A stretch of DNA of 64,000 bases from Stratiolaelaps scimitus (taxonomy: Eukaryota > Arthropoda > Arachnida > Mesostigmata > Laelapidae): assembly GCA_019614645.1 (NCBI GenBank), contig JABWDB010000002.1, positions 27,021,501 through 27,085,500 of the forward strand. Reading direction: 5' to 3'. The notes below the pieces were generated by a model. That model was not told the origin of the DNA. It made no database searches and was given only the letters and a program-made list of their open reading frames with translations. Both the position numbers and the translations under genes were made by a program. Position 1 is the first letter of the stretch. Each line of letters starts with the position of its first letter. Positions 1 to 14,045 of the stretch are shown here, one piece after another.

Positions 1-1959
1 ATAACGATCGTGTGTGCGTATAGGTATGCATCAAGCGTGGGATAAAGGACAAAATCAAACTTGACATACGGCCCTACGTAGTATGTTCGGTCCATTCGCT
101 AGCGGCTTCCCTTGACACCACTCGAACGAGTGGTGACCGACCTTACACTGCAGGGTCAACTTGGGCATTTTCCTTTCCATCTCATCTGATCAATGTCATC
201 GTCAGGGAAGGATCGGTGGTCTGTGGACCAAGCATCAATGACTGCTAGGCCTGTCAAAGTAAGCAAATGGATGAACAGAAGTGAGCGGTCCCGTCTTCGT
301 ACAATATATAATAATATCTGTTTGTGCTCAACAGGCCCATAGAATGTGTATTAATGCTCGTTCGACTTTAGTTTGGTGGACAAATATTTACCTAGCAAAG
401 ATGATAATAGATATATGATCGCTCTGGACTTGTTTACTGAGGCCCTGGGGTGTCAATGCTGAAATACGCAACATATTTAATTGTTCAATGAATCCTGCAC
501 TATTTGGCAGCGCCCTCGTAAATGTATTGTGCAATACAAATATGTTTATATAATAATTGTACTAAGAATGATTAAATTAGCCAAGGTAGCCATATTAAAT
601 AATAAACCCACAAAGTCAAAAACCGGCAGTAAATGGTAGATATATAATAGTTATATTATATTCATAATAAAAGAGGAATAGTTTACATGTTTAATGCAAA
701 TAGAATATTTGATATATATTCACCCCTCTAACAATATTCTGTGCAAAGGATTTTACGCAGTTAAATTACTGGCAAAGGTCACCATTGTGTTTGGGCCTTA
801 CAATTGTGTCCAATTTTCGCTTTCACAATTGGTTCTCTCCATCCAATTTTGCCATGAGGCCTCACTGTGCTGCGACCGACGTCTGTGAACAAAAGAAGAG
901 ACAAACCTGATGTAGTCCATCTCATTCTCGACTGCATCATTTGGTGAATGAAGGTACCAGGAAAATTCGAGCAATAATGCTGCCCCTCGTAACCTGAGTT
1001 CAATTTGTTTTAGATATTCATACTTTTTAATGGTCACGCAATAAAATATGTCGTTTGAGCTACACATCATACCTTAATTAGGTATTATATGACAAGGATG
1101 TGATCAACTAAATTACAATCAGCACATGTGAGATTTTTAACTAGATACTAAAGAATGCGCCATTGATTTCATCCAGGGGTTAACTAATCCCGACAGAAAA
1201 CATTTTTTTTTAGTTTTATTGTATGACTCTATTTGTCGGCGTAAGCACTTCTCATAAATCCATTAAGCTTTTATTAATAAACGAAGTAATGGTAATCAAA
1301 TAGGCATTATTATTATTATTGAAAACGTATTTTTAACAAATGACCCTTTTTGACCAAAGAGATGCACAGGATCTGCGCCGTAGACTTGGAACCACAGCGA
1401 CCCCGACCTATATACTTCTACTCATTTATTGTCTATAAAGTGATTGTAACCATTATCCCGGTTCCGTCGTTCACTTTCAGTGAAAACAATTGCAGTATTG
1501 GTATAGCATGACTTAGACCAGGTCTTGGGTCGAACCCTCTCCTGCTGTGAGATTAAGTAACACACTCTCTCATTAGACACGCGGACCTTAGTACGATACA
1601 TTTTTTTCGTCAACGTCTACTCATTAATTAAATTGCAGTCGATTCAATTCCCATCGATCCTTTCGGCTTTTAACAACTGCTGGTGCTGCTTTAAACTATC
1701 CTCTCTCTCTCAAACATATACCTGTCTATGTTCAAGAGAATCACGAACCTATTCGAAAAGCGAATAGACAGACATTCGCCCCCATTAAATCTGGAAAACC
1801 AGATTCCCCTGCCCCATGTCCTGTCCTTTATTCTTCTTTTTTAGCTATTTTATTTATCTCACCTTTTCTCCTTATTCTGCAACTCCAAATGATAATGGTT
1901 GTACAACGATAATGTCACTCGTCTCATTTCCCCACTACTACATCCAGCTAGTCAGCATC
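1..1959. other. AT-rich non-coding DNA, no gene recognised
   Basis: The stretch is AT-rich with stop codons throughout; short open frames (for example near 694-888 and 798-1070) carry no motif I know. Around 1531-1541 the bases GGGTCGAACCC resemble an RNA polymerase III B box, and the following TGCTGTG is shared with a repeat at 43905-43925, so a decayed tRNA-derived element is possible. No tRNA cloverleaf can be drawn. It probably lies upstream of the Rbfox gene as intergenic DNA or an upstream untranslated intron. Confidence 0.5.
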
Positions 1960-3310
1960 GGCAGAGTGATGTATGCCATAACAGCGACAGCTCTCTTGTG
2001 TCTACTTCCCGAGGGGGCGGGCCTGCATCCATTGCGTGGCTTCGCCGTCACCAGCCATAGTCGCGATCCTCTTATCTTCTAAATTACTTCATAGCACAGA
2101 GTCAACGACCGACGTAGCGCGTTACCACGATTCATTGCGCTCTCTTTCTTTCCTTTCCTTCTCCGCTTTCTTCCTTCAGACTCCGCTCGGTCGCGCACTC
2201 CCGCCGCATATATTCGGCGCCCCCTTTAAATCCCTTTAAAGTCTCCCCGTTGCTGGCGTTTCCCTGCTCCTTTTCATCGTTTCGTTTCTACTGGTGCGAC
2301 ACTTTCAATTCACCTCTGGATTTTGCTGCTTTCTTCCTTTCTCCTCATCTTCGCCCTCCCTCTCCACCCTCTCGATTTTCTGCTTCTTGTTCTTCTTTCT
2401 CTTCGTTCGTATTCGTATTCTTCATGACGGGGTAAGGAGACGGCAGCGTTCGTTAAGACTTGAGGCTGTGCTGCTCGAAGAACAGAGGTAACGTAGACTA
2501 GATCTAAAATGACGACTACTCAACGTAGTGATCAGCGACCATGATTCTAGCCTCGATTCAAATTCGTGTGTCGAAACACAATCCGGTTAGGACACAGCAG
2601 CCACACTTGTAACCGAGCTAAGGATGTGTTTCCATATGCGTGGGTGTCGCGAAGCGTCAAAGCTTCAACGGGAAGCGCACTGTAGAGAAGGCGAAGTTAA
2701 ACACACTTAAGGGACGTCGTCCTCGTCTGCTATCGTTCATGCTGCTCTTTCTCGTTCGCGACCCTGGGCGCTCTACTCGCTGCACCCTCAGCTCGATCCT
2801 TCCATCTGGAATAATAGAGGACGCTCAGGGCAAAGCAGGACGAGCCGTGGCGGAGCAGAAGATTGAATTGAAAGGAACCCCCTCCCCTCTCCATGTCCTT
2901 TTCTCCTTAGCGCTTCCCCGGTTTCTCTCGTTGTATCTGCTACCGCAGCCGCTGGATCGGTGCCCGCTGTTACTTTTCCTACGAATCTCTATTTCATTTC
3001 GTTTCTGGAACAGTTCGTTGTCGAAAAAGAGTTGGCGCCGTATGATCATGGTTGCTGAAGGAGTTGGTTGGCAGCACCCCATCGACTGTTTAATGCTTAC
3101 TGTCGTATACTTTCCTCTGGTTAAATACGTAAATTATATTGGTAACATTGAACAATTTGCTAGATATCTCGGAGTTGCGTGTGGTACGTGTGAAAACAGG
3201 AGGACGCATGATCACCTTATTTCGCTCTTATCCTGTCACCAAGAGAGGGAGAGAAGTGCAGAGGGTATGCAGATGTCACCTGGGAACTACGAACGTCTTT
3301 TTTCGTGATG
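1960..3310. other. GC- and pyrimidine-rich island with an unrecognised 222-codon open frame
   Basis: Composition changes sharply here. A GGGGGCGGG stretch near 2011 is followed by about 300 bases of C/T-rich sequence (2130-2430), then a GGGGTAAGG at about 2429 that could serve as a weak splice donor. The longest open frame of the window (2640-3308, +) lies inside, but it opens with GTG, shows no domain, and is low-complexity and leucine/arginine-rich. An overlapping minus-strand frame at 2825-3082 is also open, which suggests composition rather than selection. A transcription start region of an unseen gene is possible; I do not call a protein. Confidence 0.25.
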
Positions 3311-6300
3311 AGCAACACTAGCATTTGTGTTAATAATATGTTTTACGACTGTTTCTTTATTATACAAATATAATATTATATAATAGAAAGAGAACTCAGA
3401 TCCTACCTTATGTGAGCCATAAATTATTTATTCCCACAGCTTAGTTCGCCTACTAATGCTTGGCGGCGAGCTGTCCCTTTTATTTTGAAGTGCAAATGTT
3501 CAATGTAATTTTCGATAATTTCTGCTTTTCGCAATAAATATTAATATATCAATTAGTATTGTTGGAAGTTCTGAACGCGTTAATGAGTAATTTTCCTGTA
3601 GGATCAATGGCCGCATTCAAACAATCTCGCAGCGGAGGTTGCTTAATATGCTGTCGCTATGAAATTCAAGTAGAGAGGACTAAACATGTAGCCCAACGAT
3701 TTCAATCAAATATCAGCAGATACTATTTGTGCGTATGCTTCTGAGAACTGAAAATCACATTCATCTAACTTTATCACTACTGCCTTTTATTAACTGATCT
3801 GCTTAGCGAGATCATTGTCCTTGGTAAATGCAGGATCAGCTATCACATATCAGGACACGTCCAACAGTATTGGCTCAGTTGTGGTCGTATATTGAGCATC
3901 CAGTAATTCGGATCTGATCTACCGCTTCGCGTTGCTCCAACTGAAGGTCACTTCTCACGTAAGGAAGGATCACGTAATCAAATCATATTAATGAATACGA
4001 CAACAGCGTTTTCTGTCTCTCGTCAAGAGGAGGAAATTCCATTCGCTAGTGGTATTATAGCGCGGCTACGAACGAACTCGAGTATGAGCCGAACTACTAG
4101 CTCCATCTAATCAGCTTAATAAGTTAGCAAATGCGTTTCACATACGGTGATACTAGGTTGAATAGTTGAACTAATAATACATTAGGCCTGGTCGAAAATT
4201 TTGATAGGTGATCTGTTCGCGATGTCATTGTAGAAGCAGGATTTCCACTCACGTTGGACGACTTATTATGTCTCTATGTGAGCAGCAAAACGAACTTCGT
4301 TATCGAAGCTATTCATTTTACTGTGTTGAGCATTCCGCCATAATGACACACAATATGGTCGGTGGATATCAAGTGCATCAGTGCAAATGGAATTAATCAA
4401 GTTTTTTAATTTTTAGTTTATAGATATTTTTTTATCATTTCGGTACACTCCACCCCCCGTGTAAAGTATTTCAGGAAAAATCACAAACCTTGGTCTTTAA
4501 TACGGTTCTACAGTTTGGGTCGAAGCTGTGATTTTCCTGGAAACACAGCGAAACCTAAGCCGATATTTTTGTTGTACATAATAATGGCGATTCGCGCGAT
4601 TTCATGGGCAAAAAACTTGGGTCGTGTTGCTGTGCAAAGACGTTTGATTTGCCGGAAGAAAAATTGTATCTCATAGCAGTACTCAAAACCGATGGCCCTT
4701 TTATCAAGTAACCGATGAAGTACATCATAATAACGATAATAATAATAATAATAACACGATCGTCCTTAGGAAAGGGGACCCAATTGGTAGGTTTTGAAAT
4801 GACATCATCTTTATTCCATTCCTAAATAAACAACGATCTTCTAAACCAACAACCGGGCACCAGCCCACCAGAGCATGGCTGACCCAACTGCCATCAGAGG
4901 TATCTGCGTGGTTATTCGAGCGAGTTTGGTGTAAAACAATTCACATATTCTGGGTGAGATATAAAACGATTTTGACATCTCTTATAGAATCCAATTAGAA
5001 ATCGAACAAAGTATCAGTCAGAATCATTAGAAATTGTTCGACAACCCAGAAAACGATCGAATGTATCATGTATTATGTCCTTCGAATGTATCAACATCCG
5101 AACTCGACGGGAATTACATAGATTCCCGAAGACTAACCGATAGATCATTCGTGGCCTGTCTTTCTTTCTTTATAATCAAACTAAGCCAAGTTCAGCATCC
5201 AGTCAACGTCATGTGTCGAAATCACCGTCGATTTCAGAGTGACGACTAAAGACTACCATTGTTCGAGGTGTTGGAAAGTTAACCCATTTAGCAAATCACC
5301 GTAGAGGCTACCAGCAGAATGAACTAGCGTGATCGACAGGGGCCGGTCACACGTTCGATTCAAGCTGATCTAGTGATATACCTCGGCGATATAGAATATT
5401 CCTCTCTTTCCCAATCTGCCTGTTGTTCAGCCATTCAGTAAGTCAGCGCAACACGAAGCAAACAGTTCAGGCGTATTTTAGGATGATTCAAATTTTGAGC
5501 TAAACCCTTCGTGATTCTCGGTCGTTCGTGTGGCTTTGTCGCCGCCTCGCCTGCCCTGGCTCAACCGGAAAGATCGACAGAATGTGAATAACTAAGGTCC
5601 TTTAGTAAATGATCTGCTATGCGGTGTATACGTGAGGGTAGCTTTGTGTGTCTGTGTGAGACTGAGTGAACGAATGGGCGTTATTCATATCGGCATTCAG
5701 ACAGTCCCGTTTGTTTCCCTCTCTATCGAAAATGCGACATTGTACGTGACAACCGGAGTTTCTGAGTTTTGCATTATATAGTAGCATATTCCTTTAGTGT
5801 CATCAAGGAGAGGCGGGCGGGGGGGACGGGACGGAAACCATAGGAGAAAGAGAGTGTGGTCGCCGCTGAATTTCAAGCTCGGTGTTGTCATCCATTGGTG
5901 CAGCGCGTGATAGGGGATTGCTATCGAGCACTCGAAAGACGGCCTCTGCTCAAGACGAGACGCCAGGGTGTGACAAGCCTGTCGCCTATCAGAAGGAAGA
6001 CAATACAATGAACCAATGCAATATCGATGGTGTGTCGAGATCTACTCTTCTTTAGTTGGGCGAGCTCCGGCTGAGTGAAACCAATGCTGTAATATGGTCT
6101 AACACTATAAACCCTAGAATAGAACCCGTATCACCCTATTCGTATATTGGTGTCGCAGACAAAGGAAGTGTTTTTGACAATGTACAAGGTAGGATAGGGG
6201 TTAGGGGGTCCAGCCTTATATAGGATCTTATTAAGACTCGTTTTGACTCGAAAAGGTCAACTGATCAGATGCTTGTGCAAATCCAACCAACGGCTGAGTT

Positions 6301-7468
6301 GGCTCATTTGTTGTACCTCGATACGATCATCTTTTACTAATTCTTTAATTATTGTATATTTAAAGACTGTATAACAGATTAGCAAATCATTAATTATTAT
6401 TATTATTATTATTATTGCTGCGAAGACAAGAATCAGCGAATGTTTGTTTGGTACTTTAAATGCTATAGTTAATAATTTTAAATTCTGAGAGTCTCTAGTT
6501 TCTAATCTACACGCCTTCCCATTTTACTCACAGGCTCAACAGCAAAGACACACGTTTGTGGAAAGTTCCGAGAATAAATCATGATTTTGATTGATGATGA
6601 TAAGTAGTTTTAGCGCAAGAAATCAGCTATAGGGAAGTACTTGAACAAGTAGACAACGACAATAAGACACAAAACAGTGAAGGAAAGTCGAACCACCAAT
6701 AAACAGAGAATGGGCACTGCCATAGGACAGGTATAGATAAAGAAAAAATTGGCTCTCTTACATAAATAGAGGTCAACATCTGTGCTTCTTCCACAGTGCC
6801 TATTTCGTTTCCTGCCCAATAGTTGACACTGACTTCTGTTTTAGGATAATATATGATAATGGTTATTAGATCTGCGAATATTTCTGAGCTATGCAATTTA
6901 TGTGTCAGCAGCAGGCCCAGAACTATAACTTTTAGCGGATTACCGAAAAGGAACGCGCACGCGCGCACACAAATAGCTGCTACTAAATTGACTGCCATAC
7001 TCACTCGCTACCGTGTGCCACCGGTACGCTTTTCACTTGAACGAATAGCGGACCTAACAAAATGGAACAAAGCATCGAAATAACGCAGCCGTCCAGCCGA
7101 GATCGAGTTTTTAATTGCGCTGGTTGAGTGAGCATCAGTGACCATGAGCTCGGGCCAGCCGACGTACGGCCGTTGCGAGAATAGAATCGTAATATGGGGG
7201 ACCCGATACACCATTGCCGAAAATGCAAAATGACCACCCTTCGATTCGACAAAGAACCGAAACGACATAAAGACCAAGGAACCGATCCACAAACACACAC
7301 ACACAAATTCTCACGGGGCTCGAATGAATGAAGACGGATATTTTTCGAATGGGAAAGAAGGGTGTTTCGGCGAGTTCCTCTACTGACATTGGCCAACAAC
7401 AGACAGCAGCGCAACAACAACATGAATATCAACAAAGGAAACCTCTGTGTTTTGTCAGTGTCGATCAC

Positions 7469-7470
<2 letters not shown>
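3311..7470. other. Non-coding DNA with AAT/ATT microsatellites
   Basis: No recognisable coding sequence. It contains (AAT)n at about 4734-4754 and (ATT)n at about 6393-6417. A G-rich run near 5816-5832 lies in an open minus-strand frame (5697-6008) without a known motif. The rest is unstructured AT-rich sequence. Confidence 0.5.
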
Positions 7471-7505
<35 letters not shown>

Positions 7506-7580
7506 AACAGTGTGGATAGGCCCCTTTTCATATATGTATATATATATATATATATAGAAAGAGAGAGAGAGAGAGAGAGA
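7471..7580. repeat. Compound (GA)n-(TA)n-(GA)n microsatellite
   Basis: Two GA tracts (about 7472-7502 and 7559-7580) flank a TA tract (about 7534-7556). The open frames on both strands here (7001-7594 minus, 7362-7607 plus) are by-products of the repeat, with runs of Arg-Glu or Ser-Leu. Confidence 0.95.
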
Positions 7581-9361
7581 TTCGCGATTTGCAAAAGACC
7601 ACTGTAGTTGTTTATCTCGCTTGACTATGTGCCAAATATTTTTCGCAGAGCAGTACTAAGGGAGAAAAAGCACTAATTAAGAGTTCGCTGGATTCAGTAC
7701 GACGAGGGGTCCTTTTGGCTGGATGATTACATTCATCTCCTGAAGTCAGATGAGCTATAAAGAAGTGTATTATTGTTAGTGTGAAAGCATCCAGCTCTGT
7801 AGAGTTACTGGCTCTAAAGCTGGGCGAATCACTGGTGCTTTAATAATAATAGACATAATAATGTCCCCAAGTAATCGCATTCTCTCTGGCTAAGCTGACC
7901 GATATCATGGGGCCAAGACAAATTCAACGGTGTCAGGGTACCTTAGGAAAGCGACTCATGCAGTGGCTAGATGTGGGGTCATAGTTCTGTCGATTGAAAC
8001 TTTTATTTTGGAACAAATTCAACCTATCAATTAAAAGAATCGTTCCGCTCCTACTGTGCTGCTTGATATATTAGCCACAGCTTTGCTGACCGAAAGACGC
8101 CTGAAGGAGTTATAATGAGATTATGCTCGCTGGGATGATTTTGTATTGTCAATATTGTTACAATTAGCGTTGATAAGAAGTTTGTACTAAAGCATAGGGC
8201 GATTTACCCAAAAATTGTTGTGAGTTTAAAAAAAACAAAGATTATGTTTGTAGTGCGCAGTTCGCCCCAGCCTGTGCCAACGTGACACGACGTCGCTTCA
8301 GAGAAACGAATAGATAGCCTCGTACTCACGCCCGTTGAAACAAAGGAGACCTCTTGCAAACAGACGAGAAGTCTTCGACGTGTGCATTTAGCGACGCATT
8401 GTCGTTCCGAGTCTTTGCAAGATCTGCAGCTTTTTGCCAGCAAGGCTTCTTTGACAATTCTGCAAGAACAGTGGAACTTCGATACGGGTACGAAAGGTCT
8501 TCCTTCTTCAATCGTGGCGAATAACAACAACAGCAGCGACTGTACATCTTTCAATCGCATCACAGCTCAGTCAAGACTCTACTCTCTGTAAGTGAACTCA
8601 AGCTCCGCTGTCGCGCCCTTACGACCATCGACTTGTCCCTCAACGAAACCAGCCAGCTAGAATTCTGGTTGTATAGAGGCTAGGGTATTCACTCACGACG
8701 AGAACTCGCCGGACATACCAATATCGCTCTAGAGTAGTCACCAAACTAATGGTATTAGCTTGTGTGAATAGATTCGATAGCTGTTCGTATGCGCTCGGAT
8801 TATTCCAAAGCTTTATCGGCCCTGTTGACCGAGAAAGAATACTAGATAAAAATAAAGTTCGTGTCAGAATGAGATTGCAGTACAACATGACCACGTATCT
8901 CGAATAGAGCGTGGTGTAACAGAGTATGTTAAAATGCTCCAATCACTGTAAAGATTCGCCAGCAAGGGCTTGTGACACTAAATAATGAGAGAGTCAATTA
9001 CTATTAAATAATTGACGACACTGATAAATAGCATAATTGAATTTATATTACACATGAAATGTGTACAAGCCCAGCCACGAGCATCACACATCCTCATTTT
9101 GCCACACGATTATAACGTGGTTGGTTGACGCTCAGCTGGTTCCCTTCGATGCGGACATAGCCCCACACCGCGGGGTAGTCGTACGATAAATAGATACTAT
9201 AGATAACGCTTATTATAATATTGACGTTCAAAATAGAAACGCCGCATTGGGCAAAGTTGAGATAAGAACCGTTTGAAATGATTTGTCCAATTTTAACTAT
9301 ATATAATAATACTAATAAGAATATGAGTTGGTCGATGCAGTCTCGATTCGGCCAAGAGATG
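7581..9361. other. Non-coding DNA, nothing recognised
   Basis: Short overlapping open frames on both strands at 8204-8591 show no domain. No repeat longer than a few units and no RNA gene was seen. Confidence 0.45.
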
Positions 9362-9506
9362 AACCCTGACCTATCAATCAGTCAATCAATCAATCAGTCA
9401 ATCAATCAATATCAGTATCATAGTGAATGACAGGATGCAGTTGTAATGCACCTGCGTCGGGTTACCTTTGCAACAAGTGAATGAGTGAATGAATGAATGA
9501 ACTCTC
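9362..9506. repeat. (AATC)n and (GAAT)n tetranucleotide repeats
   Basis: An imperfect AATC/AGTC array runs at about 9371-9410 and a short TGAA/GAAT array at about 9478-9500, with unique sequence between them. Confidence 0.85.
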
Positions 9507-9509
9507 AAC

Positions 9510-10200
9510 CGGAATGTGGAGAAGACAAAATGCTATTTTGTCATTGGGATGTTATGTGACTTGCGTTTGTGGCCGCTGCTGTCGTTGCTGCTGCTGCTGC
9601 TGCTGTTGCTACTACTACGACGACTAGTACTACAAGTGAAAGCAGTCGGTCGGTCGGGCGGTCGTGTTGTATCGTGTCTCTGTTGCCTGAATCAGCGGCG
9701 CGGACGGAGTCTCTCTGCTGCCAATAGCAGCAGCTACTCTGCATGACTGAGAGTGTCTGCTTGCCTGTCTGTATGTGTGCCTGTATGTGTTGGCTACTCG
9801 GTGTGCGTATGTGTAAAATAGGTTAGGATAGATAGAGCGGGCGACTTAAGACGCTCGACTTAAAGTAAAGAGTGAGAAGAAGAGGAGGAGGAGGAGGAAG
9901 AAGAGGATGATAAAGGCGCGGAGTAAATGTAGATCAGACGGCAGAGCAGCAGTGCGGGCGCGCGAAGCCGTGACGAGATCTGGGGGTCATCTGTCATCCT
10001 GCATCGCACTCTCCGGTGTTACTCCGGCTGCCACCGGCTACTATTGCCGGTAAAACGGATAGAGGCAGGCGAACGCGTGAACTAAGAAAGAGAGAAAGAA
10101 AGAGTGGTAACCAGTCAGCCCATCAAACAGATAGACAGGCAGGGAGACATGCCCGAGGGAGGCGAGATTGTACATTATGGAAATATAGAGAACGGCTATG
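9510..10200. other. Triplet-repeat, GC-rich island
   Basis: (GCT)n at about 9585-9606 is followed by polypurine GGA/GAA repeats (about 9876-9908) and CpG-rich sequence (about 9935-10050). The open frames on both strands at 9516-9746 encode a leucine run on one strand and an alanine run on the other, the usual artefact of a CTG/CAG repeat. The composition resembles the block just before the Rbfox start codon, so promoter or leader activity is possible but unproven. Confidence 0.35.
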
Positions 10201-12907
10201 ACTCAGAAAAAGAATAAAAACGGCAAAGCATCTTATAATGCGAGTTGTCCATAAGATTTTGGACAGTGGCAGAAACGACAAGCGTCGATTAGACCGCCAA
10301 TGCCGGATAATATTTGCTGTAAATGTGGTGCGTCTAATAGTTGCCTGTTGACATGCAATGGAATTCAATATTCGCAAAAAATTATATATATTTTTGCTTG
10401 CATCTTTAATGCATCTTGCAAATCTATGTCCACAAAGCTTAAAGCAGATAGAAAGTTACCATAGGCATGATTTGACCAAGGTTTTCATGTGAAGCAAGCT
10501 TTGAATATTCTATTTGATATTTGCAATCAGCGCTCTAAGGTTGGTATGGCACAATGTACGTACCACGATGTCCTAGATTCACTAAAATGTTAAAAGGCTG
10601 TATCTATCCAGTCGAGTCAGTTAGGAATTATGGCGGAAATTATTACGCGTAAAGCTCAACCGCTGACACCTGGAGCATTTTTAACCTATCGGTTGATCCA
10701 CTACAAAAGGAACATCCACAAAACAAAGCACATATTAGGTACTTTTGTATGTAGCAAGCAGATCCGTTAAAGTAATTGATCGGCTAATCCACTTTGTGAT
10801 AGTCTGTAGCATACACAGTCTGAGTCACGCATAGATCCCATGAGGGAATTTGGCATCGTCGTACGATATGCCACACCCATCTAACCGTTACGTTCGTTCA
10901 TCTGGTCAGTGGTTCCACTGTTTCCTTTATATGTGTTCTCGGATCCGACACAACTGTAGCGTATGTCTATGTAGATGTTAGACAGAGGAACTGTACAGAT
11001 AGTCAAGCAGACACAGATACACAAAGACGGACACGCACACCAACATGCCATCGAAACAGATAGGCCATCAAGCCATCAAACGGCACAGTGTGCTGTGACG
11101 GATACGTAGGCCTTGAGTCCTTCACCTCATCCCTAGATAGCAACAGCAAAAAACATGATGGCTTTATATACGAATCTATCATGTTACCACCATAGCCAAG
11201 GTAATACGATAAACTAGCAACGCTGATCCTGGCCAGCTCAAGAGCATGACCAGTTTCCAATTATGTGCAGATCAATATAACGACCTAACAATACTCAGAT
11301 CGATAATCTGACAACGTCTTTCTAATACATGTAAGGTATCTGAAAAGGAGGGAAAGTGCTCAATGACCGACTTACTAGCTCTTTATCGTCGTTTTGAAGA
11401 AGTACGAAAAATAAAGGAAAAAACAACGTCAACGGGCCGTGGGCGTGAGGGGTAAGGCCTGATCGAAGCGTGTGTCGAAGGAGTATGAGGAATGAGGTCA
11501 AAGATGGCCACTGCGGTCATGAAACTTCCTTCTAGATGTGTCTGGCTAAGTTTGCGTGTGCTTGGGTTACTTTAGCTGTGTGTGTGTGTGTGCGCGACCG
11601 AGCTATCAGAAACCATTATCCTTTTTTGGAAAGACTTTAGCAGTTGAGCGACTGCAGCAAATACACATGGGATGAATAAACAGTAGGACAAAAATTATAC
11701 AGTCGATCGCAGAGAGTTTCGACGATCTTTGCGAGAAGCCGGACACCCCATCCCTTTCGGATTTGCCCATTCCTACTTTGAACTTGAGCCATAGTGACTC
11801 GTGCTACTGCTGCTACCACACACTGCTGATACGAATGTGATATTTACCCGTCTTGCAGTCAACGGTACGGTACAGCTAGTAAAAGACACGAGATTAAACG
11901 ATATCTACACGGAACAGGCGAATAGGTTACCGCAAGAGGAATTGCAGGTAGCTAACAATAAAACCTGATTAGTTATACATTATATTATATATCATTACCT
12001 TTTTTTGAGAGGAGGATATTTTCTTCAAACATACGGAGAATTTTTTTCTTTGAAAAATCAAATTTTCTTTCTCATTCAATATGGGGGATCACTTAGTCCT
12101 TAAATCGATAAAAAAGATATACCATTACCTATTATTAAATTTGTTAATTAAAATAATAACCAAGAACTGTAAGTGGTTTGCAGCATTACACAACAATGTT
12201 CCTAATGAAACGCGCGTACAAGGCTCATTGTAATAACAATAGTCCCCGCTCTGGTTTGCTCAACCGTTTACAATGTCTTTTGCAGTCCAGGATGCCAGGT
12301 AACTCAATCATCATCACCAGATGTTTTCTTATCAACCGTCCCTGAAGATATAAGATAAAATCTATGAGTGGAATAGGTTTACGAAGGCAAATTTATATAA
12401 ATCAGGAGATTCTTTAACGACAAAGCTGTATATTGCCGCACGAGCGATAATTGCTTAGTGTGAGATGGTTCGCGAGTACGTATAGTCTCCTTCAATCTTC
12501 TTGTTTGAGTGATTTAATTTCGGCAGTGGATGCTGCTGTGGCTGTTGAGTCGTTTTAGTTTCTGTCTTCGTCTGGGGTTCCTCTGTCCTCGACCTTTTTC
12601 TTTTTATCTACTTTCGTGTGCTTCTACTTTGCTCGACGTCACTTCCGGATGCGTCCGCTTCCGCCTTCTGTGTTACACCCCTTTGTTGTTCGTCATTGTT
12701 GACTACTGAGTGAAGTTATCGGATAATCTTGGCGCAACTGTCAACATCATTTTATACGTATTCAGACTGCTTAGAAGATTTAGTGTAATGATTACCTATA
12801 TATATAATATATATGAGCATACGACGATCCCTTGCATAAACCTGAGATTATTCAATAATTCTAACATGTCCAAAGAAACTGGAGCAATGATGTGGAGGTC
12901 AAGGTTT
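10201..12907. other. Non-coding DNA; holds one copy of a short dispersed repeat
   Basis: No gene recognised. Positions 12002-12036 share about 33 bases with 33577-33612 (core GAGAGGAGGA then ATTTTCTTCAAACA). A GT tract lies at about 11579-11593. The rest is featureless. Confidence 0.45.
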
Positions 12908-12969
12908 TTTACAGCCAGAGACTCAGCCGTCCAAGTCACCGCGCTGACGGCTGAGTCTCTCGCTGTAAA
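12908..12969. repeat. Near-perfect 24-bp inverted repeat (hairpin)
   Basis: The left arm 12908-12931 and right arm 12946-12969 are reverse complements at 23 of 24 positions, with a 14-base spacer. The arms begin TTTACAGC and carry AGACTCAGCCGTC. It could be a small foldback element or give a short RNA hairpin; it is shorter than most arthropod microRNA precursors. There is no open frame dependence or neighbouring gene. Confidence 0.85.
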
Positions 12970-14045
12970 GGTCTTCTTTAGAAAATTTTATTAACACCTT
13001 CCCGATTCTGTTTTAGTTCCTATTCCCCTCTTAGCTGGTCTGTAAGAGTTAACTATACACGTTATAACCGACATCATGTGAAAGCGGTAGCAGGATCAGA
13101 CTAGGAAGAGTTGAAGCTGAGGAGCTACGTACCTTGACAAAAGGTATACATCTTATCAACTATACCCGGGTACTCGTTCAATGTTATGCAAAAGATAGGT
13201 TTAGTCATCTAAATGTTATTTTGTTACCTTCGAAATAAGCCTAACTTATCCTAAATTCTTCACCCACAAATCAGCCAGCCACTGAAATCATTATAGCTAC
13301 TTGCCGGTGTGTTCAGCTCATTTTGGTATCTTTTAGATTACGTTATGGGCTCAAATTTATTCCACTATCTATCATTTTACTAAATATAATATCTGGAGGA
13401 TAAAGAGCTTTTGAGTTTTTTTTCTTCGAGCTGACTCTCAACTCTCCCTCTTATGTGACAGACCTCGGTTATACCTTTAGGTGTTACTATGAGGCCACCT
13501 GTGCTTTATTTTCAATATTGTTTTACCCTAATAAGAATCTACAGAAAAAGAAAGATGATAAAGAAATTAATCGATTGTCCGAGGTTCTGAACCCACGGGC
13601 ACATTCATACCTATGCGAGGCTCGTAAATGAATAAACCACCAGCCAATTCCTATGTCAAGTGTCAGATTATATCGACTCCTCAAGATTCTCATGTGGCGT
13701 ACTGTTCAATATAGCAGCACTAACTAGAGGACACGGAATTTCTACGGTGTTTCTAGAAGATGAACAGGGATGGTGGAGACGAATTTTCTGATTTAGTGAT
13801 ACAAGGGTCTTACAAGTGCTACAAGTTCCAAGCATCTTTACTGATCACACCTGACCACAATCTTGGTTCATCTTCAGTGGAACTGGACTATATAATAGCA
13901 TTTGCGGTTATTTGTGCAGAACAATGTCAAGACTATCCGTTATCTCCTGCGGAACAAAGTTGTATAAATGTAAGCAAATAAAACAACCAAAATTGTAATT
14001 CCTAAGCTTCTTCCTAAATCGACCTTCCCAGGCTTCCTCAAGATG
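12970..14045. other. Non-coding DNA; one unrecognised 73-codon frame
   Basis: An ATG-initiated frame at 13760-13981 has ordinary composition but no motif I can place, and no evident splice context. I leave it unannotated as a gene. Nothing else is recognised. Confidence 0.4.

Noticed and set aside
7001..7607. Open frames of 80-197 codons across the GA/TA repeats
   Set aside because: They consist largely of Ser-Leu, Arg-Glu or Ile-Tyr runs produced by the microsatellite.
9362..9410. Regularly spaced short repeats reminiscent of a CRISPR array
   Set aside because: Units are 4 bases long without unique spacers; it is a microsatellite.
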